Below, piece after piece: positions 9,105-22,343 of a DNA stretch of 64,000 nt; positions within the stretch are counted from its first letter, which is position 1; every line of letters starts with the position of its first letter. Location of the stretch: the NCBI GenBank assembly GCA_964059195.1, contig CAXKWD010000015.1, positions 992,001-1,056,000 on the forward strand, in the 5' to 3' direction. The stretch comes from Ectobius pallidus (taxonomy: Eukaryota > Arthropoda > Insecta > Blattodea > Ectobiidae). The notes beneath the pieces were generated by a model. It made no database searches and was not told the DNA's origin. It saw only the letters and a program-made list of their open reading frames with translations. The position numbers and the translations under genes are program-made.

Positions 9105-11330
9105 AAGGTAAAGGTTTTTTGTCCGAAATTGACATTGCTACGCAACAGTATGTTTTTTTAAAAGCTTTTAATAGGTAGCAATATTATGTTTAAGAATGAC
9201 ATTGCTAAGCAACAGATCTTTTTGATGACCTTGCTAGGCAACAGTTTCCGGTTTAGACTGGCATGGCTAGGCAAAACTTTCGTGATAGAAAAATTACATT
9301 GTTAGGCAGACAAATAGTATTTAAAAATTACATTGCTAGGAAAACGTTTCGTCTTCGAATAATGCACTGAAATGTAAACGTTTTGTGTCTGAAATTGACA
9401 TAGCTACGCAACAGTATATATTTTAAAAGTTTATAATAGGTAGCAATATTGTGTTTATAAATGACATTGCTAAGAAAAGTTATTTTTTATGACATTGCTA
9501 GGCAACAGTTTCCGGTTTAAAATGGCATTGCTAGGCAACACTTTCGTGTTTTAAAACTCATTGCTAGGCAACAGTATTCTTTCTGTTCAAGCAAAATTTA
9601 CAACCCATGTTTTGCCATTAGCATTTCACCGATATTTTCATTGTATGTATTGATCATTGAGGGATTAAAAACTATTCCTTATAGATGACATTGCTAGGCA
9701 ACAGTTTCGTATTTGGAGATGGCATTGCTAAGCTACAGTTTCTTGTTCAAGATGTCAATGCTAAGCAACAGTCAGGTGTTTTAAAAACATCATTGCTAAG
9801 CAACAGTTTCCGGTTTAGACTGGCATCGCTAGGCAACACTTTTGTGATAGAAAAATCTAATTGTTAGGCAGCCAAATTGTCTTTAAAAGTTACATTGCTA
9901 GGAAAAGTTACGACTTTGAAAAATGCATTGAAAGGTAAAGGTTTTGTGTCAGAAATTGACATATCTCCGCAACAGTATCTTTTTTTAAAAGCTTTTAATA
10001 GGTAGCAATATTATGATTAAAAATGATATTGCTAAGCAACAGATCTTTTTGATGACATTGCTAGGCAACAGTTTCCGGTTTAGACTGGCATGGCTAGGCA
10101 AAACTTTCGTGATATAAAAATTACATTGTTAGGCAGCCAAATAGTATTTAAAAATTACATTGCTAGGAAAAAGTTTCGTCTTTGAATAATGCATTGAAAT
10201 GTAAAAGTTAAGTGTCTGAAATTGACATTGCTACGCAACAGGATATATTTTAAAAGTTTATAATAGGTAGCAATATTGTGTTTATAAATGACATTGCTAA
10301 GAAAAGTTATTTTTTATGACATTGCTAGGCAACAGTTTCCGGTTTAAAATGGCATTGCTAGGCAACACTTTCGTGTTAAAACTCATTGCTAGGCAACAGT
10401 ATTCTTTCTATTCAAGCAAAATTTACAACCCATGTTTTGCCATTAGCATTTCACCGATATTTTCATTGTATGTATTGATCATGGAGGGATTAAAAACTAT
10501 TCCTTATAGATGACATTGCTAGGCAACAGTATCGTATTTGGAGATGGCATTGCTAAGCTACAGTTTCTTGTTCAAAATGTCAATGCTAAGCAACAGTCAG
10601 GTGTTTTAAAAACTTCATTGCTAAGCAACGGTTTCCGGTTTAGACTGGCATCGCTAGGCAACACTTTTGTGATAGAAAAAATTTAATTGTTGGCAGCCAA
10701 ATTGTCTTTAAAAGTTACATTGCTAGGAAAAGTTACGACTTTGAAAAATGCATTGAAAGGTAAAGGTTTTTTGTCCGAAATTGACATTGCTACGCAACAG
10801 TATCTTTTTTTAGAAGCTTTTAATAGGTAGCAATATTATGTTTAAGAATGACATTGCTAAGCAACAGATCTTTTTGATGACTTTGCTAGGCAACAGTTTC
10901 CGGTTTAGACTGGCATGGCTAGGCAAAACTTTCGTGATAGAAAAATTACATTGTTAGGCAGCCAAATTGTATTTAAAAATTACATTGCTAGGAAAAAGTT
11001 TCACTTTGAAAAATGCATTGAAATGTAAAAGTTTTGTGTCTGAAATTGACATTGCTACGCAACAGTATATTTTTTTAAAAGTTTATAATAGGTAGCAATA
11101 TTGTGTTTAAAAATGAGATTGCTAAGCAACAGTTCTTTTTGACGACATTGCTAGGCAACAGTTCCCGGTTTAAAATGGCATTGCTAGGCAACACTTTCGT
11201 GTTTTAAAACTCATTGCTAGGCAACAGTATTCTTTCTGTTCAAGCAAAATTTACAACCCATGTTTTGCCATTAGCATTTCACCGATATTTTCAGTGTATG
11301 TATTGATCATTGAGGGATTAAAAACTGTTC
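9088..11330 (+). repeat. Mosaic segment matching 1-2250 and 5.8-7.2 kb
   Basis: The first part matches position 1 onward at an offset of 9087 bp, including the rare AAACGTTTCG and AATGCACTG variants. From about 9.9 kb the rare markers follow the 5.8-7.2 kb segment instead. The whole is therefore a mosaic of two source regions joined inside ordinary unit sequence. Confidence 0.7.
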
Positions 11331-11337
11331 CTTATAG

Positions 11338-13817
11338 ATGACATTGCTAGGCAACAGTTTCGTATTTGGAGATGGCATTGCTAAGCTACAGTTTCTTGTT
11401 CAAGATGTCAATGCTAAGCAACAGTCAGGTGTTTTAAAAACATCATTGCTAAGCAACAGTTTCCGGTTTAGACTGGCATCGCTAGGCAACACTTTTGTGA
11501 TAGAAAAATCTAATTGTTAGGCAGCCAAATTGTCTTTAAAAGTTACATTGCTAGGAAAAGTTACGACTTTGAAAAATGCATTGAAAGGTAAAGGTTTTGT
11601 GTCAGAAATTGACATATCTCCGCAACAGTATCTTTTTTTAAAAGCTTTTAATAGGTAGCAATATTATGATTAAAAATGACATTGCTAAGCAAGAGATCTT
11701 TTTGATGACATTGCTAGGCAACAGTTTCCGGTTTAGACTGGCATGGCTAGGCAAAACTTTCGTGATAGAAAAATTACATTGTTAGGCAGCCAAATAGTAT
11801 TTAAAAATTACATTGCTAGGAAAAAGTTTCGTCTTTGAATAATGCATTGAAATGTAAAAGTTTGGTGTCTGAAATTGACATAGCTACGCAACAGTATATA
11901 TTTTAAAAGTTTATAATAGGTAGCAATATTGTGTTTATAAATGACATTGCTAAGAAAAGTTATTTTATATGACATTGCTAGGCAACAGTTTCCGGTTTAA
12001 AATGGCATTGCTAGGCAACACTTTCGTGTTAAAACTCATTGCTAGGCAACAGTATTCTTTCTATTCAAGCAAAATGTACAACCCATGTTTTGCCATTAGC
12101 ATTTCACCGATATTTTCATTGTATGTATTGATCATTGAGGGATTAAAAACTATTCCTTATAGATGACATTCCTAGGCAACAGTTTCGTATTTGGAGATGG
12201 CATTGCTAAGCTACAGTTTCTTGTTCAAAATGTCAATGCTAAGCAACAGTCAGGTGTTTTAAAAACTTCATTGCTAAGCAACAGTTTCCGGTTTAGACTG
12301 GCATCGCTAGGCAACACTTTTGTGATAGAAAAATTTAATTGTTGGCAGCCAAATTGTCTTTAAAAGTTACATTGCTAGGAAAAGTTACGACTTTGAAAAA
12401 TGCATTGAAAGGTAAAGGTTTCTTGACCGAAATTGACATTGCTACGCAACAGTATCTTTTTTTAAAAGCTTTTAATAGGTAGCAATATTATGTTTAAGAA
12501 TGACATTGCTAAGCAACAGATCTTTTTGATGACTTTGCTAGGCAACAGTTTCCGGTTTAGACTGGCATGGCTAGGCAAAACTTTCGTGATAGAAAAATTA
12601 CATTGTTAGGCAGCCAAATTGTATTTAAAAGTTACATTGCTAGGAAAAGTTACGACTTTGAAAAATGCATTGAAATGTAAAAGTTTTGTGTCTGAAATTG
12701 ACATTGCTACGCAACAGTATATTTTTTTTAAAGTTTATATTAGGTAGCAATATTGTGTTTAAAAATGACATTGCTAAGCAACAGTTCTTTTTGACGACAT
12801 TGCTAGGCAAAAGTTCCCGGTTTAAAATGGCATTGCCAGGCAACACTTTCGTGTTTTAAAACTCATTGCTAGGCAACAGTATTCTTTCTATTCAAGCAAA
12901 ATTTACAACCCATGTTTTGCCATTAGCATTTCACCGATATTTTCATTGTATGTATTGATCATTGAGGGATTAAAAACTATTCCTTATAGATGACATTGCT
13001 AGGCAACAGTTTCGTATTTGGAGATGGCATTGCTAAGCTACAGTTCCTTGTTCAAAATGTCAATGCTAAGCAACAGTCAGGTGTTTTAAAAACTTCATTG
13101 CTAAGCAACAGTTTCCGGTTTAGACTGGCATCGCTAGGCAACACTTTTGTGATAGAAAAATCTAATTGTTAGGCAGCCAAATTGTCTTTAAAAGTTACAT
13201 TGCTAGGAAAAGTTACGACTTTGAAAAATGCATTGAAAGGTAAAGGATTTTTGGCAGAAATTGACATTGCTACGCAACAGTTTCTGTTTTTAAAAGCTTT
13301 TAATAGGTAGCAATATTATGTTTAAAAATGACATTGCTATGCAACAGATCTTTTTGATGACATTGCTAGGCAACAGTTTCCGGTTTAGACTGGCATGGCT
13401 AGGCAAAACTTTCGTGATAGAAAAATTACATTGTTAGGCAGCCAAATTGTATTTAAAAATTACATTGCTAGGAAAAAGTTTCACTTTGAAAAATGCATTG
13501 AAATGTAAAAGTTTTGTGTCTGAAATTGACATTGCTACGCAACAGTATATTTTTTTAAAAGTTTATAATAGGTAGCAATATTGTGTTTAAAAATGACATT
13601 GCTAAGCAACAGTTCTTTTTGACGACATTGCTAGGCAACAGTTCCCGGTTTAAAATGGCATTGCTAGGCAACACTTTCGTGTTTTAAAACTCATTGCTAG
13701 GCAACAGTATTCTTTCTGTTCAAGCAAAATTTACAACCCATGTTTTGCCATTAGCATTTCACCGATATTTTCAGTGTATGTATTGATCATTGAGGGATTA
13801 AAAACTATTCCTTATAG
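11338..13817 (+). repeat. Three ordinary units including GCTATGCAACAG variant
   Basis: Units start at 11338, 12163 and 12990. The 12163 unit contains the rare TTTCTTGACCG (about 12419), and the 12990 unit contains GCTATGCAACAG (about 13336). Both recur in the same order in units 42157 and 42984, at an offset of 29,994 bp, and again further right. This group is a likely older relative of the right-hand super-repeats. A minus-strand frame of 68 codons at 12640-12846 is not conserved in other units and is treated as chance. Confidence 0.72.
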
Positions 13818-14907
13818 ATGACATTGCTAGGCAACAGTTTCGTATTTGGAGATGGCATTGCTAAGCTACAGTTTCTTGTTCAAGATGTCAATGCTAAGCA
13901 ACAGTCAGGTGTTTTAAAAACATCATTGCTAAGCAACAGTTTCCGGTTTAGACTGGCATCGCTAGGCAACACTTTTGTGATAGAAAAATCTAATTGTTAG
14001 GCAGCCAAATTGTCTTTAAAAGTTACATTGCTAGGAAAAGTTACGACTTTGAAAAAGGCATTGAAAGGTAAAGGTTTTGTGTCAGAAATTGACATATCTC
14101 CGCAACAGTATCTTTTTTTAAAAGCTTTTAATAGGTAGCAATATTATGATTAAAAATGACATTGCTAAGCAACAGATCTTTTTGATGACATTGCTAGGCA
14201 ACAGTTTCCGGTTTAGACTGGCATCGCTAGGCAACACTTTTGTGATAGAAAAATCTAATTGTTAGGCAGCCAAATTGTCTTTAAAAGTTACATTGCTAGG
14301 AAAAGTTACGACTTTGAAAAATGCATTGAAAGGTAAAGGTTTTTTGTCCGAAATTGACATTGCTACGCAACAGTATCTTTTTTTAAAAGCTTTTAATAGG
14401 TAGCAATATTATGTTTAAGAATGACATTGCTAAGCAACAGATCTTTTTGATGACCTTGCTAGGCAACAGTTTCCGGTTTAGACTGGCATGGCTAGGCAAA
14501 ACTTTCGTGATAGAAAAATTACATTGTTAGGCAGACAAATAGTATTTAAAAATTACATTGCTAGGAAAAAGTTTCGTCTTCGAATAATGCATTGAAATGT
14601 AAAAGTTTGGTGTCTGAAATTGACATTGCTACGCAACAGGATATATTTTAAAAGTTTATAATAGGTAGCAATATTGTGTTTATAAATGACATTGCTAAGA
14701 AAAGTTATTTTTTATGACATTGCTAGGCAACAGTTTCCGGTTTAAAATGGCATTGCTAGGCAACACTTTCGTGTTAAAACTCATTGCTAGGCAACAGTAT
14801 TCTTTCTATTCAAGCAAAATTTACAACCCATGTTTTGCCATTAGCATTTCACCGATATTTTCATTGTATGTATTGATCATGGAGGCATTAAAAACTATTC
14901 CTTATAG
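13818..14907 (+). repeat. Expanded 1090-bp unit with an extra 265-bp block
   Basis: This unit is about 264 bp longer than its neighbours. ACAGTTTCCGGTTTAGACT occurs at 13936, 14201 and 14466, each 265 bp apart. After the second occurrence the sequence continues with the block A version (GCATCGCTAGGCAACAC) where block B (GCATGGCTAGGCAAAAC) is expected. The unit therefore has A, A-like and B blocks. The simplest cause is misaligned exchange between block A and block B of two units. Confidence 0.88.
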
Positions 14908-16560
14908 ATGACATTGCTAGGCAACCGTTTCGTATTTGGAGATGGCATTGCTAAGCTACAGTTTCTTGTTCAAAATGTCAATGCTAAGCAACAGTCAGGT
15001 GTTTTAAAAACTTCATTGCTAAGCAACAGTTTCCGGTTTAGACTGGCATCGCTAGGCAACACTTTTGTGATAGAAAAAATTTAATTGTTGGCAGCCAAAT
15101 TGTCTTTAAAAGTTACATTGCTAGGAAAAGTTACGACTTTGAAAAATGCATTGAAAGGTAAAGGTTTTTTGTCCGAAATTGACATTGCTACGCAACAGTA
15201 TCTTTTTTTAAAAGCTTTTAATAGGTAGCAATATTATGTTTAAGAATGACATTGCTAAGCAACAGATCTTTTTGATGACTTTGCTAGGCAACAGTTTCCG
15301 GTTTAGACTGGCATGGCTAGGCAAAACTTTCGAGATAGAAAAATTACATTGTTAGGCAGCCAAATTGTATTTAAAAATTACATTGCTAGGAAAAAGTTTC
15401 ACTTTGAAAAATGCATTGAAATGTAAAAGTTTTGTGTCTGAAATTGACATTGCTACGCAACAATATATTTTTTTAAAAGTTTATAATAGGTACCAATATT
15501 GTGTTTAAAAATGACATTGCTAAGCAACAGTTCTTTTTGACGACATTGCTAGGCAACAGTTCCCGGTTTAAAATGGCATTGCTAGGCAACACTTTCGTGT
15601 TTTAAAACTCATTGCTAGGCAACAGTATTCTTTCTGTTCAAGCAAAATTTACAACCCATGTTTTGCCATTAGCATTTCACCGATATTTTCAGTGTATGTA
15701 TTGATCATTGAGGGATTAAAAACTATTCCTTATAGATGACATTGCTAGGCAACAGTTTCGTATTTGGAGATGGCATTGCTAAGCTACAGTTTCTTGTTCA
15801 AGATGTCAATGCTAAGCAACAGTCAGGTGTTTTAAAAACATCATTGCTAAGCAACAGTTTCCGGTTTAGACTGGCATCGCTAGGCAACACTTTTGTGATA
15901 GAAAAATCTAATTGTTAGGCAGCCAAATTGTCTTTAAAAGTTACATTGCTAGGAAAAGTTACGACTTTGAAAAATGCATTGAAAGGTAAAGGATTTTTGG
16001 CAGAAATTGACATTGCTACGCAACAGTATCTTTTTTTAAAAGCTTTTAATAGGTAGCAATATTATGATTAAAAATGACATTGCTAAGCAACAGATCTTTT
16101 TGATGACATTGCTAGGCAACAGTTTCCGGTTTAGACTGGCATGGCTAGGCAAAACTTTCGTGATAGAAAAATTACATTGTTAGGCAGCCAAATAGTATTT
16201 AAAAATTACATTGCTAGGAAAAAGTTTCGTCTTTGAATAATGCATTGAAATGTAAAAGTTTGGTGTCTGAAATTGACATAGCTACGCAACAGTATATATT
16301 TTAAAAGTTTATAATAGGTAGCAATATTGTGTTTATAAATGACATTGCTAAGAAAAGTTATTTTTTATGACATTGCTAGGCAACAGTTTCCGGTTTAAAA
16401 TGGCATTGCTAGGCAACACTTTCGTGTTAAAACTCATTGCTAGGCAACAGTATTCTTTCTATTCAAGCAAAATTTACACCCCATGTTTTGCCATTAGCAT
16501 TTCACCGATATTTTCATTGTATGTATTGATCATTGAGGGATTAAAAACTATTCCTTATAG
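14908..16560 (+). repeat. Two-unit (828 + 825 bp) dimer
   Basis: Units at 14908 and 15736 follow the common long-short alternation. The first ends with the CTGTTCAAG and TCAGTGTATG spacer haplotype, the second with CTATTCAAG and TCATTGTATG. Similar 1653-bp pairs start at 1423, 10510 and 18212. The 14908 unit opens with the CAACCGTTTCG variant after a GATCATGGAGGC spacer end. A private GTACCAATATTG change breaks the right hairpin arm near 15491. Confidence 0.7.
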
Positions 16561-16789
16561 ATGACATTCCTAGGCAACAGTTTCGTATTTGGAGATGGCA
16601 TTGCTAAGCTACAGTTCCTTGATCAAAATGTCAATGCTAAGCAACAGTCAGGTGTTTTAAAAACTTCATTGCTAAGCAACAGTTTCCGGTTTAGACTGGC
16701 ATCGCTAGGCAACACTTTTGTGATAGAAAAATCTAATTGTTGGCAGCCAAATTGTCTTTAAAAGTTACATTGCTAGGAAAAGTTACGAC

Positions 16790-19239
16790 TTTGAAAAATG
16801 CATTGAAAGGTAAAGGTTTTTTGTCCGAAATTGACATTGCTACGCAACAGTATGTTTTTTTAAAAGCTTTTAATAGGTAGCAATATTATGTTTAAGAATG
16901 ACATTGCTAAGCAACAGATCTTTTTGATGACCTTGCTAGGCAACAGTTTCCGGTTTAGACTGGCATGGCTAGGCAAAACTTTCGTGATAGAAAAATTACA
17001 TTGTTAGGCAGACAAATAGTATTTAAAAATTACATTGCTAGGAAAACGTTTCGTCTTCGAATAATGCACTGAAATGTAAACGTTTTGTGTCTGAAATTGA
17101 CATAGCTACGCAACAGTATATATTTTAAAAGTTTATAATAGGTAGCAACATTGTGTTTATAAATGACATTGCTAAGAAAAGTTATTTTTTATGACATTGC
17201 TAGGCAACAGTTTCCGGTTTAAAATGGCATTGCTAGGCAACACTTTCGTGTTTTAAAACTCATTGCTAGGCAACAGTATTCTTTCTGTTCAAGCAAAATT
17301 TACAACCCATGTTTTGCCAATAGCATTTCACCGATATTTTCATTGTATGTATTGATCATTGAGGGATTAAAAACTATTCCTTATAGATGACATTGCTAGG
17401 CAACAGTTTCGTATTTGGAGATGGCATTGCTAAGCTACAGTTTCTTGTTCAAGATGTCAATGCTAAGCAACAGTCAGGTGTTTTAAAAACATCATTGCTA
17501 AGCAACAGTTTCCGGTTTAGACTGGCATCGCTAGGCAACACTTTTGTGATAGAAAAATCTAATTGTTAGGCAGCCAAATTGTCTTTAAAAGTTACATTGC
17601 TAGGAAAAGTTACGACTTTGAAAAATGCATTGAAAGGTAAAGGTTTTGTGTCAGAAATTGACATATCTCCGCAACAGTATCTTTTTTTAAAAGCTTTTAA
17701 TAGGTAGCAATATTATGATTAAAAATGATATTGCTAAGCAACAGATCTTTTTGATGACATTGCTAGGCAACAGTTTCCGGTTTAGACTGGCATGGCTAGG
17801 CAAAACTTTCGTGATATAAAAATTACATTGTTAGGCAGCCAAATAGTATTTAAAAATTACATTGCTAGGAAAAAGTTTCGTCTTTGAATAATGCATTGAA
17901 ATGTAAAAGTTTGGTGTCTGAAATTGACATTGCTACGCAACAGGATATATTTTAAAAGTTTATAATAGGTAGCAATATTGTGTTTATAAATGACATTGCT
18001 AAGAAAAGTTATTTTTTATGACATTGCTAGGCAACAGTTTCCGGTTTAAAATGGCATTGCTAGGCAACACTTTCGTGTTAAAACTCATTGCTAGGCAACA
18101 GTATTCTTTCTATTCAAGCAAAATTTACAACCCATGTTTTGCCATTAGCATTTCACCGATATTTTCATTGTATGTATTGATCATGGAGGGATTAAAAACT
18201 ATTCCTTATAGATGACATTGCTAGGCAACAGTTTCGTATTTGGAGATGGCATTGCTAAGCTACAGTTTCTTGTTCAAAATGTCAATGCTAAGCAACAGTC
18301 AGGCTTTTTAAAAACTTCATTGCTAAGCAACAGTTTCCGGTTTAGACTGGCATCGCTAGGCAACACTTTTGTGATAGAAAAAATTTAATTGTTGGCAGCC
18401 AAATTGTCTTTAAAAGTTACATTGCTAGGAAAAGTTACGACTTTGAAAAATGCATTGAAAGGTAAAGGTTTTTTGTCCGAAATTGACATTGCTACGCAAC
18501 AGTATCTTTTTTTAAAAGCTTTTAATAGGTAGCAATATTATGTTTAAGAATGACATTGCTAAGCAACAGATCTTTTTGATGACTTTGCTAGGCAACAGTT
18601 TCCGGTTTAGACTGGCATGGCTAGGCAAAACTTTCGTGATAGAAAAATTACATTGTTAGGCAGCCAAATTGTATTTACAAATTACATTGCTAGGAAAAAG
18701 TTTCACTTTGAAAAATGCATTGAAATGTAAAAGTTTTGTGTCTGAAATTGACATTGCTACGCAACAGTATATTTTTTTAAAAGTTTATAATAGGTAGCAA
18801 TATTGTGTTTAAAAATGACATTGCTAAGCAACAGTTCTTTTTGACGACATTGCTAGGCAACAGTTCCCGGTTTAAAATGGCATTGCTAGGCAACACTTTC
18901 GTGTTTTAAAACTCATTGCTAGGCAACAGTATTCTTTCTGTTCAAGCAAACTTTACAACCCATGTTTTGCCATTAGCATTTCACCGATATTTTCAGTGTA
19001 TGTATTGATCATTGAGGGATTAAAAACTATTCCTTATAGATGACATTGCTAGGCAACAGTTTCGTATTTGGAGATGGCATTGCTAAGCTACAGTTTCTTG
19101 TTCAAGATGTCAATGCTAAGCAACAGTCAGGTGTTTTAAAAACATCATTGCTAAGCAACAGTTTCCGGTTTAGACTGGCATCGCTAGGCAACACTTTTGT
19201 GATAGAAAAATCTAATTGTTAGACAGCCAAATTGTCTTT
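16790..19239 (+). repeat. Second copy of the 1-2450 segment
   Basis: The segment matches the window start at an offset of 16,789 bp with scattered single-base differences. Examples are CCAATAGC versus CCAAAAGC in the spacer, GCAACATTG versus GCAATATTG, and TTTACAAATT versus TTTAAAAATT. The partner at 9.1 kb is less similar in its second and third units, so 16.8 kb and 0 kb are the closer relatives. Confidence 0.78.
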
Positions 19240-22200
19240 AAAAGTTACATTGCTAGGAAAAGTTACGACTTTGAAAAATGCATTGAAAGGTAAAGGTTTT
19301 GTGTCAGAAATTGACATATCTCCGCAACAGTATCTTTTTTTAAAAGCTTTTAATAGGTAGCAATATTATGATTAAAAATGACATTGCTAAGCAACAGATC
19401 TTTTTGATGACATTGCTAGGCAACAGTTTCCGGTTTAGACTGGCATGGCTAGGCAAAACTTTCGTGATAGAAAAATTACATTGTTAGGCAGCCAAATAGT
19501 ATTTAAAAATTACATTGCTAGGAAAAAGTTTCGTCTTTGAATAATGCATTGAAATGTAAAAGTTTGGTGTCTGAAATTGACATAGCTACGCAACAGTATA
19601 TATTTTAAAAGTTTATAATAGGTAGCAATATTGTGTTTATAAATGACATTGCTAAGAAAAGTTATTTTATATTACATTGCTAGGCAAAAGTTTCCGGTTT
19701 AAAATGGCATTGCTAGGCAACACTTTCGTGTTAAAACTCATTGCTAGGCAACAGTATTCTTTCTATTCAAGCAAAATGTACAACCCATGTTTTGCCATTA
19801 GCATTTCACCGATATTTTCATTGTATGTATTGATCATTGAGGGATTAAAAACTATTCCTTATAGATGACATTGCTAGGCAACAGTTTCGTATTTGGAGAT
19901 GGCATTGCTAAGCTACAGTTTCTTGTTCAAGATGTCAATGCTAAGCAACAGTCAGGTGTTTTAAAAACTTCATTGCTAAGCAACAGTTTCCGGTTTAGAC
20001 TGGCATCGCTAGGCAACACTTTTGTGATAGAAAAATCTAATTGTTAGGCAGCCAAATTGTCTTTAAAAGTTACATTGCTAGGAAAAGTTACGACTTTGAA
20101 AAATGCATTGAAAGGTAAAGGTTTTTTGTCCGAAATTGACATTGCCACGCAACAGTATCTTTTTTTAAAAGCTTTTAATAGGTAGCAATATTATGTTTAA
20201 GAATGACATTGCTAAGCAACAGATCTTTTTGATGACTTTGCTAGGCAACAGTTTCCGGTTTAGACTGGCATGGCTAGGCAAAACTTTCGTGATAGAAAAA
20301 TTACATTGTTAGGCAGCCAAATAGTATTTAAAAATTACATTGCTAGGAAAAATTTTCACTTTGAAAAATGCATTGAAATGTAAAAGTTTTGTGTCTGAAA
20401 TTGACATTGCTACGCAACAGTATATTTTTTAAACGTTTATAATATGTAGCAATATTGTGTTTAAAAATGACATTGCTAAGCAACAGTTCTTTTTGACGAC
20501 ATTGCTAGGCAACAGTTTCCGGTTTAAAATGGCATTGCTAGGCAACACTTTCGTGTTTTAAAACTCATTGCTAGGCAACAGTATTCTTTCTATTCAAGCA
20601 AAATTTACAACCCATGTTTTGCCATTAGCATTTCACCGATATTTTCATTGTATGTATTGATCATTGAGGGATTAAAAACTATTCCTTATAGATGACATTG
20701 CTAGGCAACAGTTTCGTATTTGGAGATGGCATTGCTAAGCTACAGTTTCTTGTTCAAGATGTCAATGCTAAGCAACAGTCAGGTGTTTTAAAAACTTCAT
20801 TGCTAAGCAACAGTTTCCGGTTTAGACTGGCATCGCTAGGCAACACTTTTGTGATAGAAAAATTTAATTGTTGGCAGCCAAATTGTCTTTAAAAGTTACA
20901 TTGCTAGGAAAAGTTACGACTTTGAAAAATGCATTGAAAGGTAAAGGTTTTTTGTTCGAAATTGACATTGCTACGCAACAGTATGTTTTTTTAAAAGCTT
21001 TTAATAGGTAGCAATATTATGATTAAAAATGACATTGCTAAGCAACAGATCTTTTTGATGACATTGCTAGGCAACAGTTTCCGGTTTAGACTGGCATGGC
21101 TAGGCAAAACTTTCGTGATAGAAAAATTACATTGTTAGGCAGCCAAATAGTATTTAAAAATTACATTGCTAGGAAAAAGTTTCGTCTTTGAATAATGCAT
21201 TGAAATGTAAAAGTTTGGTGTCTGAAATTGACATAGCTACGCAACAGTATATATTTTAAAAGTTTATAATAGGTAGCAATATTGTGTTTATAAATGACAT
21301 TGCTAAGAAAAGTTATTTTTTATGACATTGCTAGGCAACAGTTTCCGGTTTAAAATGGCATTGCTAGGCAACACTTTCGTGTTAAAACTCATTGCTAGGC
21401 AACAGTATTCTTTCTATTCAAGCAAAATTTACAACCCATGTTTTGCCATTAGCATTTCACCGATATTTTCATTGTATGTATTGATCATTGAGGGATTAAA
21501 AACTATTCCTTATAGATGACATTCCTAGGCAACAGTTTCGTATTTGGAGATGGCATTGCTAAGCTACAGTTCCTTGTTCAAAATGTCAATGCTAAGCAAC
21601 AGTCAGGTGTTTTAAAAACTTCATTGCTAAGCAACAGTTTCCGGTTTAGACTGGCATCGCTAGGCAACACTTTTGTGATAGAAAAATTTAATTGTTGGCA
21701 GCCAAATTGTCTTTAAAAGTTACATTGCTAGGAAAAGTTACGACTTTGAAAAATGCATTGAAAGGTAAAGGTTTTTTGTCCGAAATTGACATTGCTACGC
21801 AACAGTATGTTTTTTTAAAAGCTTTTAATAGGTAGCAATATTATGTTTAAGAATGACATTGCTAAGCAACAGATCTTTTTGATGACCTTGCTAGGCAACA
21901 GTTTCCGGTTTAGACTGGCATGGCTAGGCAAAACTTTCGTGATAGAAAAATTACATTGTTAGGCAGACAAATAGTATTTAAAAATTACATTGCTAGGAAA
22001 ACGTTTCGTCTTCGAATAATGCACTGAAATGTAAACGTTTTGTGTCTGAAATTGACATAGCTACGCAACAGTATATTTTTTTAAAAGTTTATAATAGGTA
22101 GCAATATTGTGTTTAAAAATGACATTGCTAAGCAACAGTTCTTTTTGACGACATTGCTAGGCAACAGTTCCCGGTTTAAAATGGCATTGCTAGGCAACAC

Positions 22201-22343
22201 TTTCGTGTTTTAAAACTCATTGCTAGGCAACAGTATTCTTTCTGTTCAAGCAAAATTTACAACCCATGTTTTGCCATTAGCATTTCACCGATATTTTCAG
22301 TGTATGTATTGATCATTGAGGGATTAAAAACTATTCCTTATAG
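19040..22343 (+). repeat. Four ordinary units, one with private changes at 19.67 kb
   Basis: Units start at 19040, 19865, 20692 and 21516. The 19040 unit reads ATATTACATTGCTAGGCAAAAG near 19668-19689, where others read ATATGACATTGCTAGGCAACAG. These are two private substitutions within one monomer. Unit 20692 shares AAATTTTCAC and TTAAACGTTTATAATATG with 4730 and 8034. Unit 21516 carries the GCACTGAAATG variant also seen at the window start. Confidence 0.7.

Noticed and set aside
12640..12846. 68-codon minus-strand open frame
   Set aside because: Present in only one unit because of local substitutions; equivalent units carry stops. Chance frame in repeat sequence.
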